Source: Pseudomonas graminis
GTDB lineage: Bacteria; Pseudomonadota; Gammaproteobacteria; Pseudomonadales; Pseudomonadaceae
DNA: 64,000 bases
Direction of reading: 5' to 3'
Assembly (NCBI RefSeq): GCF_013201545.1
Contig: NZ_CP053746.1
Coordinates: 558,001-622,000 of the forward strand
Shown here: positions 36,120 to 47,265 of the stretch, in pieces
Layout of the letters: each line of letters begins with the position of its first letter
Position numbering within the stretch: the stretch's first letter is position 1
Program-made: the position numbers and the translations under genes
The notes under the pieces: model-generated
What the model was told of the DNA's origin: nothing
The model's input: only the letters and a program-made list of their open reading frames with translations
The model's database searches: none

Positions 36120-36863
36120 ATGTCACACGCACTTGAACGGCCCGCTTCACGTCCGATCAACTTTTGGGTTTACCTGGGCATCCCGGCCGTGGCCGCCGTC
36201 GTTCTGATTCTGCTTGAATTGACTTCGCTGGACATGGACATCGCCAAACTGGCCTACGACCCGGTGGCGAGAGAATTCATCGGGCGGCACAGTTTCTTCC
36301 TCGAAGACGTCCTGCACGACCGCGCCAAACAGGCCGTGATCGCCATCGGGGTGTTGTCCTTTGCCAGCTTCATCGCCTCCTTCTTCGTCAGCGTGCTCAA
36401 ACCCTGGAAACGTGAACTGGGCTGCATGGTGCTGTCGATGGCGTTATCGACCAGCTTCGTGACGCCGGTGAAAGTCGTGACATCGGTGCAATGCCCGTGG
36501 AGCCTGAAAGAGTTCGGCGGCCAGGAAACCTACAGCGAGCTCCTCAGCCCCCGCCCCCCCACCGACAAACCCGGCCGCTGCTGGCCCGGCGGTCATGCCG
36601 CGACCGGCTTCACACTCTTCGCCCTGTTCTTCGTCTTCCGCGACCGCAAACCCCGCCTGGCCAAAGCCGGCCTGATCTTCGCGGCGAGCCTGGGCACCGT
36701 CTTCTCCATCGGTCGAATGCTTCAAGGCGCGCACTTCTTCTCCCACAACATCTGGACAGCCGTGTTCTGCTGGCTGCTTTGCCTGGGCGCGTATTACGTC
36801 GTGCTGTACCGACCGGCGAAGAAGGAGGATGTGGTGGTGAATGGAGAAGTCGTTACAGGGTAA
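36120..36863 (+). CDS. PAP2-family membrane phosphatase
   Basis: 247 residues with about six hydrophobic segments. Three PAP2 motifs can be placed, with departures: K-x6-CP in place of K-x6-RP ([10 protein letters not shown]), [13 protein letters not shown] in place of PSGH, and [13 protein letters not shown] for the third His motif. This is the pattern of the lipid-phosphatase subgroup seen near LPS genes, which dephosphorylates lipid A, undecaprenyl-PP or phosphatidyl substrates in the periplasm. The divergent colR and the ColR-type box upstream suggest it belongs to the ColRS response. Confidence 0.75.
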   Translation: MSHALERPASRPINFWVYLGIPAVAAVVLILLELTSLDMDIAKLAYDPVAREFIGRHSFFLEDVLHDRAKQAVIAIGVLSFASFIASFFVSVLKPWKRELGCMVLSMALSTSFVTPVKVVTSVQCPWSLKEFGGQETYSELLSPRPPTDKPGRCWPGGHAATGFTLFALFFVFRDRKPRLAKAGLIFAASLGTVFSIGRMLQGAHFFSHNIWTAVFCWLLCLGAYYVVLYRPAKKEDVVVNGEVVTG

Positions 36864-36869
36864 TCGCTT

Positions 36870-37322
36870 CCAGAGTGACGCGGAGCGTCACGGGATGCAT
36901 GCCTACGCAGAGCGTGGGCACGATCAGCTCAGTCCCCTTCAATCAAGTCCAACAATGCCAGCGCTCCTGCTGGCCTCTTCCCGGCTAAAGCCGGTCCCAC
37001 TGAAAGCACCGCGTGCACCCTGTGGGACCGGCTTTAGCCGGGAAGCCCTTGATCTACATCTGCCTTTGATCTGCATCTGCCTTTGATCTTCGTGCACAAG
37101 AAGTCCAAGCACCGCCAAACGCGACTTGGGTGCAGGCTGAACGGAGGTCTCGCGCAGTGGGCCGAGCCGCATGGATGCGGCGAGAGCGCCGTCAGGACAT
37201 GGATGTCCGTTCGGCGCGGGCCCACGGAGCGAGACCGGAGTGAAGGAACCCGACGAAGTCGGGCCCAACCAGGAGCAAGCACCCTTGGTTACTTGGGGTG
37301 CTTTTCCAAGTAACTCGCCGGA
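36870..37322 (+). repeat. Composite dispersed repeat, copy A (after the PAP2 gene)
   Basis: Fills most of the 36864-37459 gap. It starts with a short palindrome around 36901-36919 (CTACGC/GCGTGG). Then comes a perfect 21-base inverted pair at 36980-37000 and 37022-37042 (CCCGGCTAAAGCCGG type), then CTTTGATCTGC repeats. A structured block follows at ~37111-37276: closing stem GGTCTCGC (37146-37153) with GCGAGACC (37229-37236), two internal hairpins (37167-37180; 37186-37217) and a trailing CCCGAC-gaa-GTCGGG hairpin (37249-37263). A second copy in the same orientation is at 56701-57190. No protein gene is convincing in it. Confidence 0.8.
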
Positions 37323-37410
37323 GGCGAAATGTCTGCCCCTAGGCAGACGCTCTTGATCCTGAGGCTTTTCAAAGGTCACTCGCGGAGGGAGTCATTTAGC
37401 GCCGCCCATA

Positions 37411-37440
37411 AAAAAACCCCGCCTAAGCGGGGTTTTTTCT
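37411..37440 (-). terminator. Terminator of groESL
   Basis: AAAAAACCCCGC and GCGGGGTTTTTT with a four-base loop, immediately past the groEL stop. Strong and symmetric, so it should act on both strands. Confidence 0.9.
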
Positions 37441-37459
37441 ACATCGGGGACCGGCTGGC

Positions 37460-39115
<1,656 letters not shown>

Positions 39116-39152
39116 TTAAATACTTTGTAGTAACGGGAAATGGGGTATCAAC

Positions 39153-39446
39153 TCAGCCTTCGACGACCGCGAGGATTTCGTTCTCGCTCATCACCAGCAG
39201 GTCTTCGCCGTCTACTTTCACAGTGTTGCTGCCGGAGTAAGGGCCAAACACCACTTTGTCACCCACTTTCACGGCCAGCGCGCGTACTTCGCCGTTGTCC
39301 AGGATGCGACCGTTACCGACGGCGAGGATTTCGCCACGGTTAGGTTTTTCAGCAGCCGAACCAGGCAGCACGATACCGCCAGCAGTTTTTGTTTCTTCTT
39401 CGCTGCGACGGATTACGACGCGGTCATGCAGAGGACGAAGCTTCAT
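39153..39446 (-). CDS. groES: Co-chaperonin GroES
   Basis: 97 residues: [14 protein letters not shown], the mobile loop [16 protein letters not shown] and [21 protein letters not shown]. The heptameric lid of GroEL. The ATG follows AGGAG by 7 bases. Upstream on the same strand lie two stem-loops and a sigma-32 type promoter, giving the usual heat-shock control. Confidence 0.98.
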   Translation of the reverse strand: MKLRPLHDRVVIRRSEEETKTAGGIVLPGSAAEKPNRGEILAVGNGRILDNGEVRALAVKVGDKVVFGPYSGSNTVKVDGEDLLVMSENEILAVVEG

Positions 39447-39477
39447 TGTCGATCTCCTAATTATGGTTTTTAAACGC

Positions 39478-39540
39478 CCGGTGCAGACACCGGCGGGTTA
39501 AAACATCCGGGCTTGCCGGTTACGGTTCGCGAGCGAACCG
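39478..39540 (-). promoter_or_regulatory. Structured 5' leader of groES (Pseudomon-groES-like)
   Basis: Two stable hairpins: CGGTTCGC..GCGAACCG at 39523-39540 and CCGGTG-caga-CACCGG at 39478-39493, both between the predicted heat-shock promoter and the groES start. A conserved RNA motif upstream of Pseudomonas groES has been described; I place this region in it by position and structure, not by model search. Confidence 0.55.
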
Positions 39541-39587
39541 CAGAATACGGTCTGACGAAACGCGCCAGAAACCTTGCGGTGACCCAT

Positions 39588-39615
39588 ACATAAGGGCGAG
39601 CAAGCCGAATTCAAG
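39588..39615 (-). promoter_or_regulatory. Sigma-32 (RpoH) type promoter of groESL
   Basis: On the minus strand CTTGAA (39615-39610), 13 bases, then CCCTTATGT (39596-39588). This closely matches the RpoH consensus CTTGAA-N13/14-CCCCATNT. It lies ~140 bases before the groES start, ahead of the structured leader. Confidence 0.7.
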
Positions 39616-39660
39616 GCTGACCGTAGAAATTTTTTGCATGAATGGCGGTCGCAAAAACGA

Positions 39661-39684
39661 ACACGGCACCCGCAGGTGCCGTGT
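39661..39684 (-). terminator. Terminator of fxsA
   Basis: A perfect 10-base stem, ACACGGCACC and GGTGCCGTGT, with loop cgca. On the minus strand it is followed by TCGTTTTT, soon after the fxsA stop. Confidence 0.75.
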
Positions 39685-39699
39685 CATGGTGGCGTTGAA

Positions 39700-40206
39700 T
39701 CACTTTTTATCCAGCGGCTCGAATTCGCCTTCGATCACCTCACCCTCGATGACTTCAGGGCGACGTGCTTCAGGACGGGCAGCACCGGGGTGCATGGAGC
39801 CGGTCGAATTTGCCGCATGCATGTTTTCGGCAAACGCACGCTGGCGCGCGGCCTGGGCCTCGGCACGGTTGCGCACCTTGCCGACGATCAGGCGACGGGT
39901 AAAAGGCATCAGGAAAAGCAGGCCCAGCACGTCACTGATGAAGCCAGGCAGCACGAGCAAGCCACCGCCGATGGTCATCATCAGCCCGTCGAGCATCTGC
40001 TGAGCGGGCAGTTCGCCACGGGCCAGACTCTGTCGGGCGCTCAACGCGGTGGCCACACCGGCGATCCGCACCACGAAAACACCGAGCATCGACCCGGCAA
40101 CGACCAGCAGGAAGGTCGGCAGAAAGCCGATCGACATCCCGACTTTCACCAGCACGAACAATTCGAGCACCGGAAAAAGCAATAAAAGCAAAAGAAAAAC
40201 GCGCAT
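39700..40206 (-). CDS. fxsA: FxsA family membrane protein
   Basis: 168 residues from the ATG at 40206. Hydrophobic N-terminal half with the FxsA pattern (FPVLELFVLVKVG, GSMLGVFVVRIAG, GGGLLVLPGFISDVLGLLFLMPFTR), then a polar tail rich in Glu/Arg with VIEGEVIEGEFEPL. FxsA overproduction relieves phage T7 exclusion in F-plasmid E. coli; its normal role is unknown. Position upstream of groES is conserved in Pseudomonas. Confidence 0.88.
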   Translation of the reverse strand: MRVFLLLLLLFPVLELFVLVKVGMSIGFLPTFLLVVAGSMLGVFVVRIAGVATALSARQSLARGELPAQQMLDGLMMTIGGGLLVLPGFISDVLGLLFLMPFTRRLIVGKVRNRAEAQAARQRAFAENMHAANSTGSMHPGAARPEARRPEVIEGEVIEGEFEPLDKK

Positions 40207-40272
40207 CAAAGTGAGTTCCTAGACGGAAGAAGGCTTCCAGTAGACCTTACGTGACGTCGCAAAGTCGTTAAT

Positions 40273-41004
40273 TCAAGCCTCAGCCTGTTCAAGTGTGGGC
40301 CATTTTTCAGCGTGAGCCAGCTGAGTCAAGGCTTGGCGGACTTGTGTCGGCGTATTACAGGGCTCTGCGAAGGCCAGCCAGTACAGACTCTGGCCCAGGC
40401 GCAAGTGCATGCCCTCACTGTCGATGCCCACCAGCGTGGCGAGTTCAGTCTTCGGTAGACCGGCCAGTTCGACGTAGTGGGCGATGGCTTTGGCGTGGTC
40501 GGCATTCATGTGCGCGACCATGCTCAGCTCGGCAGCGCCAGCGAAGGGATTGGCCAGCGCTGCGTCGTCCAGCCAGTGGATCGCGCCGAACCCGCCGATG
40601 AAGCGATAGCGCACCGGCTTCAGCACCCAGAAATCGAAATCGTGGGCGCTGTGGTAACTCTCGGATTCCGGGAAATAACGGTAGTAACGCTGAGCGGCGG
40701 CTTCAACCTGGGCGTGGTCGATGATTTTTTCAGCCTCGGCCATCAGCGTGACGCGCCCCACCGCTTGCACATCCTCGGCGCCGCGCTCGCCCACCAATAA
40801 AGAACACTTGGCGTCGAGTTGCAGGTTGTGGGTGTGTTGTGCGATGCGGCTGATGAGGATCAGCGGACGGCCTTGATCGTCCAGACAGTAAGGCACCACC
40901 GAGCCAAACGGATAACCGGGCATCGACTTGGAATGGGTCGACAACACGCCACGGTATTCCTTGAGCAGCAAGGTACGGGCTTGCCGGTTGGCGCTGGCGC
41001 TCAT
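40273..41004 (-). CDS. HugZ-like pyridoxamine-phosphate-oxidase-fold protein with DUF2470
   Basis: 243 residues from the ATG at 41004. The N-terminal split-barrel (YRGVLSTHSKSMPGYPFGSVVPYCLDDQGRPLILISRIAQHTHNL) is of the PNPOx type. The C-terminal DUF2470 part has MVAHMNADHAKAIAHYVELAG, where the HMNADH histidines bind haem in HugZ-type enzymes. Haem use or degradation is therefore possible. A perfect 6-3-6 palindrome lies 74-88 bases upstream (41078-41092). Confidence 0.75.
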   Translation of the reverse strand: MSASANRQARTLLLKEYRGVLSTHSKSMPGYPFGSVVPYCLDDQGRPLILISRIAQHTHNLQLDAKCSLLVGERGAEDVQAVGRVTLMAEAEKIIDHAQVEAAAQRYYRYFPESESYHSAHDFDFWVLKPVRYRFIGGFGAIHWLDDAALANPFAGAAELSMVAHMNADHAKAIAHYVELAGLPKTELATLVGIDSEGMHLRLGQSLYWLAFAEPCNTPTQVRQALTQLAHAEKWPTLEQAEA

Positions 41005-41077
41005 ATGGGGCTCCTGAACAAAAAACGAAAGCATCGGGGGACGCGAAGCAGCTGACGGCGACGCATGCCACACGATA

Positions 41078-41092
41078 AGCGTTATCGGTGGA
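41078..41092. promoter_or_regulatory. Palindromic operator candidate upstream of the HugZ-like gene
   Basis: CGATAA-gcg-TTATCG, a perfect 6-base inverted repeat with a 3-base spacer. It resembles a Fur or repressor site but fits no consensus well. The rest of 41005-41222 holds a GC-rich inverted pair (GCGCGCGC) that may act as a terminator for the upstream DUF481 gene. Confidence 0.4.
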
Positions 41093-41222
41093 AGGTGCCA
41101 GATTGAGCGGGAGTGACGATTTTGCGGAGGGTTCGCGTAAAAGAATACGCGTGGAAAATGAAACCGACCGGCGCGCGCATCAGGATTCCGTTTACGCGCG
41201 CGCAGCCGTTATAGAGAAGACG

Positions 41223-42230
41223 TTACCAGGCCACACCGAAACCGGCGGTATAGCGGGTCTTGTCCAGATCGCCGTTGTCGGAACCGCTGATGATGTCCTT
41301 CTCGGCCTTGAGATTGAGCGACGCCCATTCGGTGACTTTGTAGCGCAGGCCCACTTCCGTCTCGAGGCTATAGTCAGCTACGCCGCTGATAGGCTTGCCG
41401 ACTTCACCGTTGGTGAAGAACTCGACCTTCTTGCCGATCAGGTAACGGTTGTAGTCCCACGTGCCGGACACGGAATAGAAGTTGTCCTTCTCGCCGTTGG
41501 AGTATTCGAAATCGGTGCGGTTAAGCAGCGCGCCGACTTTGAACGCGCCCAGTTCGTCGTCCCAGAACTGGTAGCCCGGACCGGTACCGACGGTGCGCTG
41601 ACGGGCCAGGTCTTCAATGGTGTCACGCTTGTAGGTAATGCGACCGTCCCAGAACCATTTGTCCGTAAAGAACCGGTCGACCGAGTACTCGGCGTCCCAG
41701 TTGTTGGTGGTGGTCAGGCTGTCCTGCGACTCGCGGTTGTACTCGCCCTTGGCGTTGTGGCGCCACTGGCCGTGGGTCGCGGAGGTTTTGAAGGCGATGT
41801 TGTAATCGTCGGTGTCGTTCTCGGCGCGCTGGAAGTCGAGCGCTGCATCGATATTGCCCTTCCACACCAGATCGGTGACCACCGGCTTGGGCTTCATGAT
41901 CTGCTGAATGCTTGCCAGCTCAACCGTCTTCGGCGCATCGCCGTTGGCCAGGGTGACCTTGCCGTCTTCGGCCGGCTGCAGCGATTTGGAGATCTCGCCT
42001 GTAGTGGCGTCCTGCTTTACCAGGAGGTGCTGGTCACTTTCCAGCGTTTTGATTTCCTTCCAGTCCAGCGGGATGTCGCCTGCATATTTGGTATTGAGCA
42101 GCAGCTTGCCGCCGTCGAAGACCTTGATAGTCCCCGTCAGCTTGTCACCGTTCTTCAACCAGACGGTGTCAGCGAGCAATGGAGTAGAGGCACTGGCAAA
42201 CGCAACGCACAACAGGGTTCTGGACAACAT
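41223..42230 (-). CDS. DUF481 (YdiY-like) outer-membrane protein
   Basis: 335 residues if it starts at the ATG at 42230 (MLSRTLLCVAFASASTPLLADT), giving a neat signal peptide; an in-frame ATG at 42269 would add 13 residues. The mature part opens VWLKNGDKLTGTIKVFDGGKLLLNTKYAGDIPLDWKEI, a Sm-like segment. It continues as an antiparallel beta barrel with many aromatic/Asp-rich strands and ends in W, as outer-membrane proteins do. E. coli YdiY is acid-inducible. Function unknown. Confidence 0.78.
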   Translation of the reverse strand: MLSRTLLCVAFASASTPLLADTVWLKNGDKLTGTIKVFDGGKLLLNTKYAGDIPLDWKEIKTLESDQHLLVKQDATTGEISKSLQPAEDGKVTLANGDAPKTVELASIQQIMKPKPVVTDLVWKGNIDAALDFQRAENDTDDYNIAFKTSATHGQWRHNAKGEYNRESQDSLTTTNNWDAEYSVDRFFTDKWFWDGRITYKRDTIEDLARQRTVGTGPGYQFWDDELGAFKVGALLNRTDFEYSNGEKDNFYSVSGTWDYNRYLIGKKVEFFTNGEVGKPISGVADYSLETEVGLRYKVTEWASLNLKAEKDIISGSDNGDLDKTRYTAGFGVAW

Positions 42231-42390
42231 AAGCAACGACAAGGCTCTGGTTCGCGGGAAATCGGGCATTATCCGGATGGATAACGTCGTGGCAATCGGC
42301 AGACCGCCGACACAGGTAACACTGACAGCAGGAAATTTCTCAAGTTCCTTATCGAAAATTCCCGTTCATCCCTTTTACAGGAACGAATGC

Positions 42391-42759
42391 GTGATCGAAC
42401 AATCTCCCGCGCACGGCGACCCGAACGGTCTCTCTCCCGCAGAGGCACGGCGCACGGCGTTATACCTTACGTTGCATCAAGTCCCGGAGGGCAAAGTGGT
42501 CAGTTACGGCCAACTGGCCGAGCTGGCCGGTTTGGGACGAGCGGCACGCTTCGTTGGCAGAGCGCTGAGTCAGTTGCCGGACGGCAGCAGTCTGCCTTGG
42601 CATCGCGTCCTCGGCGCTGGCGGGCGCATCAGCCTGGCCCCCGGAACCGTCTCGGGCGAAGAGCAACGCGCACGGTTGCGGGCCGAGGGCGTGACCATCC
42701 GTAACAATCGTGTGGATATGCAGCGTCATGGCTGGCGCCCGACAGAGCACAACGGTTAG
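42391..42759 (+). CDS. Alkyltransferase-like protein (ATL, MGMT family)
   Basis: 122 residues from GTG 42391, eight bases after AGGA. The sequence is a MGMT DNA-binding domain (VPEGKVVSYGQLAELAGLGRAARFVGRALSQLPDGSSLPWHRVL). The alkyl-accepting cysteine of the PCHR motif is replaced by tryptophan (PWHR), so it cannot accept alkyl groups. Such ATL proteins bind O6-alkylguanine and direct it to nucleotide excision repair. Immediately upstream of ampG, apparently its own unit. Confidence 0.85.
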   Translation: MIEQSPAHGDPNGLSPAEARRTALYLTLHQVPEGKVVSYGQLAELAGLGRAARFVGRALSQLPDGSSLPWHRVLGAGGRISLAPGTVSGEEQRARLRAEGVTIRNNRVDMQRHGWRPTEHNG

Positions 42760-42801
42760 AGTGCGCGCTTTGTTTACGTAACCTGAGGCAGATTCCAGCC
42801 C

Positions 42802-44367
42802 ATGCCCCGCAAAACCTGGCGCGCCGCGCTCGCCGCATATGCCAGCCCCTCTACGTTTGTGCTCCTGTTGCTCGGTTTTGCCGCGGGCATGCCCTACATG
42901 TTGGTGTTCTCCACGCTGTCGGTCTGGCTGCGTGAAGCCGGCGTCGCGCGTGAAACCATTGGCTATGCCAGCCTGATCGGTCTGGCCTATGCCTTTAAGT
43001 GGGTCTGGTCGCCGCTGCTCGATCAATGGAGCCTGCCTTTGTTGGGCCGGCTCGGCCGACGGCGCTCGTGGCTGGTACTCTCGCAATCGCTGGTCACCCT
43101 GGGCCTGATCGGCATGGGCTTCTGTGACCCGCAGCAGCACCTGTCGTGGCTGATCGCGATTGCCGTGCTGGTCGCGTTTTCCTCGGCGACCCAAGACATC
43201 GCCATCGACGCCTACCGCCTGGAAATCGCCAGCGACAGCCAGCAAGCGACCCTTGCCGCCAGCTACATGGCGGGTTACCGCGTCGCCGCCCTCCTCGCCA
43301 CTGCCGGCGCGCTGTACTTCGCCGAAGGCTTCGGTTCGACCGGCTTCGCCTACAAACACTCGGCCTGGGCCGGCACGTACGTGCTGTTCGGCCTGCTCAT
43401 GGTGCCTGCGCTGATCACCAGCCTGATCATGCGTGAACCGTCCGTGCCGATCCGCACGCAGCTGTCGGCCGTGCGCTACGGCTTTGCTCACCAGCTGGCC
43501 TCGGTGTTCGTGCTGATCATTCTGCTGGTCTCGGTGCCAGCGATGTTCACCCAGCTGTACAACACCGACTTCGCCAGCGTGCTGTTTCAGGGCACCACCT
43601 GGAAAGACCTGCTGATGGAAGACCGCGCCTTTTTGCGTGCGATCCTTTACACGCTGCTGACCGTGGCCTGCCTGTCGTCCATGGGCCGCCGCGGCCTGGC
43701 GCCGGTGCTGACGCCGATCAACGATTTCATTCTGCGTTATCGCTGGCAGGCCTTTCTGCTGCTGGGGCTGATCGCCACGTATCGCATGTCCGACACGGTC
43801 ATGGGCGTAATGGCGAACGTGTTTTACATCGACCAGGGCTTCACCAAGGATCAGATTGCCAGCGTCAGCAAGATCTTCGGTCTGGTCATGACCCTGGCCG
43901 GCGCGGCATTTGGCGGACTGGCCATCGTGCGTTTCGGCATTCTGCCGATCCTGTTCATCGGCGGTATCACGTCGGCAGCCACCAACCTGCTGTTCCTGAT
44001 GCTGGCCGACATGGGCCCGAACCTGAAGATGCTCATCGTCACGATCTCGCTGGACAACTTCAGCTCGGGACTCGCGACATCGGCGTTCGTGGCCTACCTG
44101 TCGAGCCTGACCAACCTCAAGTTTTCGGCGACCCAATACGCGCTGCTCAGTTCGATCATGCTGCTGTTGCCGCGTCTGATCGGCGGCTATTCCGGGGTCA
44201 TGGTGGAAAAGCTCGGGTATCACAACTTCTTCCTGGCGACCGCATTGATGGGCGTGCCGACGTTGTTCATGATCGCCCTGCACTGGGCGCAGGAAGCCCG
44301 CCGGGAAGCACGGGAAGAAGCGGCAGAAGGCGAAGAGCCGGCCAAGCCTGTGGACTCGGTGCTCTAG
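42802..44367 (+). CDS. ampG: Muropeptide permease AmpG
   Basis: 521 residues, MFS with up to 14 hydrophobic segments. GFAAGMPYMLVFSTLSVWLREAGV and SSATQDIAIDAYRLEIA are AmpG signatures. It imports GlcNAc-1,6-anhydro-MurNAc peptides for recycling and, in Pseudomonas, feeds the signal that induces ampC. It lies 42 bases after the ATL gene and upstream of a REP-type doublet and terminator. Position equals PA4393. Confidence 0.9.
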   Translation: MPRKTWRAALAAYASPSTFVLLLLGFAAGMPYMLVFSTLSVWLREAGVARETIGYASLIGLAYAFKWVWSPLLDQWSLPLLGRLGRRRSWLVLSQSLVTLGLIGMGFCDPQQHLSWLIAIAVLVAFSSATQDIAIDAYRLEIASDSQQATLAASYMAGYRVAALLATAGALYFAEGFGSTGFAYKHSAWAGTYVLFGLLMVPALITSLIMREPSVPIRTQLSAVRYGFAHQLASVFVLIILLVSVPAMFTQLYNTDFASVLFQGTTWKDLLMEDRAFLRAILYTLLTVACLSSMGRRGLAPVLTPINDFILRYRWQAFLLLGLIATYRMSDTVMGVMANVFYIDQGFTKDQIASVSKIFGLVMTLAGAAFGGLAIVRFGILPILFIGGITSAATNLLFLMLADMGPNLKMLIVTISLDNFSSGLATSAFVAYLSSLTNLKFSATQYALLSSIMLLLPRLIGGYSGVMVEKLGYHNFFLATALMGVPTLFMIALHWAQEARREAREEAAEGEEPAKPVDSVL

Positions 44368-44417
44368 GCAGCGCTTATCGTCCGGACCATGTGCGATCGC
44401 GCAGGATACTCCGTAAA

Positions 44418-44510
44418 TGTGGGAGTGAGCTTGCTCACGAAGACTCTAGCCCGACCGCTAAAGATGCTTCGTATGCTCCGGCCCCTTCGCGAGCAAGCTC
44501 GCTCCCACAA
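44418..44510. repeat. REP-type palindromic doublet
   Basis: TGTGGGAGTGAGCTTGCTCAC and its inverse (CGCGAGCAAGCTCGCTCCCACA) enclose ~45 bases. This is a common intergenic palindrome of Pseudomonas and matches the doublet at 49975-50068. Confidence 0.75.
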
Positions 44511-44581
44511 GTTGTCGTCCGCGTTCACGATCCGCAGTGTCGCCATGTTTGACGTGCACGCTCCCGTGGCCCACTCAACAA

Positions 44582-44612
44582 AAAGCCCCGCACTCTCACG
44601 AGTCGGGGCTTT
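44582..44612. terminator. Terminator between ampG and mscS
   Basis: AAAGCCCCG-c-ACTC pairs with GAGT-CGGGGCTTT. An A-run lies before the stem, so on the minus strand it ends mscS; it should also stop ampG. Confidence 0.75.
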
Positions 44613-44625
44613 CTGCGGTCGAGCG

Positions 44626-45480
44626 TTACGCCTTCGTGGGCTGCTCGTCCTGCACCACACGAATCACCCGCTGCGGGAACGGAATGTCGATGTTGGCCGC
44701 GCGCAGGCGGTCGCGGATTTCAGCGTTGAAGCGGTTCGACACGTCACCGAAGTCACCGGTCTTGGTCCACACACGCAGGGACACGGTAATCGAGCTGTCG
44801 CCCAATGCCGCGACCACCGCCTGCGGCGCCGGGTCCTGCAAGATGCGCGGATCGTCCGCCATGTCCATCAGCACTTGCAGCGCCTGCTTGAGGTCGGCGT
44901 CGTAGTCGATGCCCACGTCGAAGGTGATCTTGCGCGTTGGCTGGCGGTTGGTGTTGGTAATGATCCCGTTGGACAGGTTGCCGTTGGGCAGGATCACCGT
45001 TTTGTTGTCGCCGGTGCGCAGCACGGTGTGGAAGATCTGAATCCCGTCCACGGTGCCGGATACACCTTGGGCTTCGATCCAGTCGCCAATGCGGAATGGA
45101 CGGAACAGCAGAATCAGAACGCCGCCGGCGAAGTTCGCCAGACTGCCTTGCAACGCCAGGCCGATCGCCAGACCCGCCGCACCGATCGCGGCAACGAATG
45201 AAGTGGTTTCTACCCCGATCATCGAGGCGACACTGACGATCAACAGGATCTTCAGAATGATGTTGGTGATGCTGCTGATAAAGCCCTGCAACGCCAGGTC
45301 GACGTGGCGCAGCGCCAACAACGCGCCCACGCGGGAAGTCAGTCTGTTGATCAGCCACCAGCCGACCAGCAGGACCACCACTGCCAGCAGCACCTTGCTG
45401 CCGTACTGCATGACCATCGGGATCCAGGCCTGAGACGCTTTCACCAGATGGTCTACCTGGCTGTTTAAATCCAAGTCCAT
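44626..45480 (-). CDS. mscS: Small-conductance mechanosensitive channel (MscS)
   Basis: 284 residues with three N-terminal membrane segments and the pore helix AAIGAAGLAIGLALQGSLANFAGGVLILLFRPFRIGDWI, the MscS hallmark of alternating small and glycine residues. The cytosolic beta domain and cage follow. It opens during osmotic downshock to release solutes. Convergent to ampG with terminator in between; order equals PA4394. Confidence 0.92.
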   Translation of the reverse strand: MDLDLNSQVDHLVKASQAWIPMVMQYGSKVLLAVVVLLVGWWLINRLTSRVGALLALRHVDLALQGFISSITNIILKILLIVSVASMIGVETTSFVAAIGAAGLAIGLALQGSLANFAGGVLILLFRPFRIGDWIEAQGVSGTVDGIQIFHTVLRTGDNKTVILPNGNLSNGIITNTNRQPTRKITFDVGIDYDADLKQALQVLMDMADDPRILQDPAPQAVVAALGDSSITVSLRVWTKTGDFGDVSNRFNAEIRDRLRAANIDIPFPQRVIRVVQDEQPTKA

Positions 45481-45625
45481 CTATTTCTCCTCGGGGTCGC
45501 GACATGGAAGGCTGAAGCAACGGCGCCGAGTGGGCCCGTTATTTCAGCGAGACCTGCATTCGGACGCACAGGAACCCCTCGGGTTCCTGAGCCAACATGA
45601 AATCGCAGGGCAAATCGCGGGGCGA

Positions 45626-46111
45626 TCAGTCGCGGAAGTTGTTGAATTGCAGCGGCATGCCGAACTCGTGACCACGCAGCGCAGCAATCGCTTCTTGCAG
45701 GTCGTCACGCTTCTTGCCGGTAACGCGCACTTGCTCGCCCTGAATCGCCGCCTGAACCTTGAGCTTGGCTTCCTTGATGTGAGCAACAATCTTCTTCGCC
45801 AGCTCCTTGTCGATGCCTTCCTTGAGCGTGGCCTCCTGCTTCATGACCTTGCCGGACGCGAAGGGATCTTTCAGTTCCAGGCACTGCACATCGATCTTGC
45901 GCTTGACCAGGGCCAGCTTGAGGATCTCGATCATGGCTTCGAGCTGGAAGCCTTCTTCGGCGGTCATCTTGATCAGCAGGTCTTTTTCCGTGAACTCGAA
46001 GCTGCCTTTGCCTTTGAGGTCGTAGCGGCGGTCCAGCTCCTTGATCGCGTTGTCGACGGCATTCGTGACTTCGTGTTTATCCAGTTCGGACACTACGTCG
46101 AACGAGGGCAT
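45626..46111 (-). CDS. yajQ: YajQ-family nucleotide-binding protein
   Basis: 161 residues from the ATG at 46111 ([34 protein letters not shown]), the invariant YajQ start. Two ferredoxin-like domains. Members in Xanthomonas and Pseudomonas bind cyclic di-GMP and act with a transcription factor in virulence; some also bind nucleic acid. The intergenic 45481-45625 downstream holds a CAGGAACC/GGTTCCTG hairpin near 45570 without a T-run. Confidence 0.92.
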   Translation of the reverse strand: MPSFDVVSELDKHEVTNAVDNAIKELDRRYDLKGKGSFEFTEKDLLIKMTAEEGFQLEAMIEILKLALVKRKIDVQCLELKDPFASGKVMKQEATLKEGIDKELAKKIVAHIKEAKLKVQAAIQGEQVRVTGKKRDDLQEAIAALRGHEFGMPLQFNNFRD

Positions 46112-46277
46112 GTAGATTCTCCAATTGATACGGCGCGGCTCAACATATGGATGGAGCACGCCTGACTTGACGGTATGAAAGCCCGGTCATTATAACGAGA
46201 CTTTTCCCACGATCATGTGAGCCTGCGATGTTGATTTCGTTTTCCTTGCCCACCGAGATCTTCGTCATCGGGCGTGA

Positions 46278-47204
<927 letters not shown>

Positions 47205-47265
47205 CGGTTTGCGCAACGGCTGAACAGCGCTAACCTGCCCGCTCCTCATTCCGGTGACCTGCCCC

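Noticed and set aside
37034..37379. Short minus-strand frames in repeat copy A that resemble those in copy B
   Set aside because: Similarity is explained by the repeated DNA; pattern of change follows base pairing, not codons.
41088..42284. 398-codon plus-strand frame opposite the DUF481 gene
   Set aside because: The minus-strand protein has a signal peptide, beta-barrel strands and a family match; the plus frame has none.
45567..45592. CAGGAACC/GGTTCCTG hairpin as the yajQ terminator
   Set aside because: No T-run on either strand; kept only as a remark.
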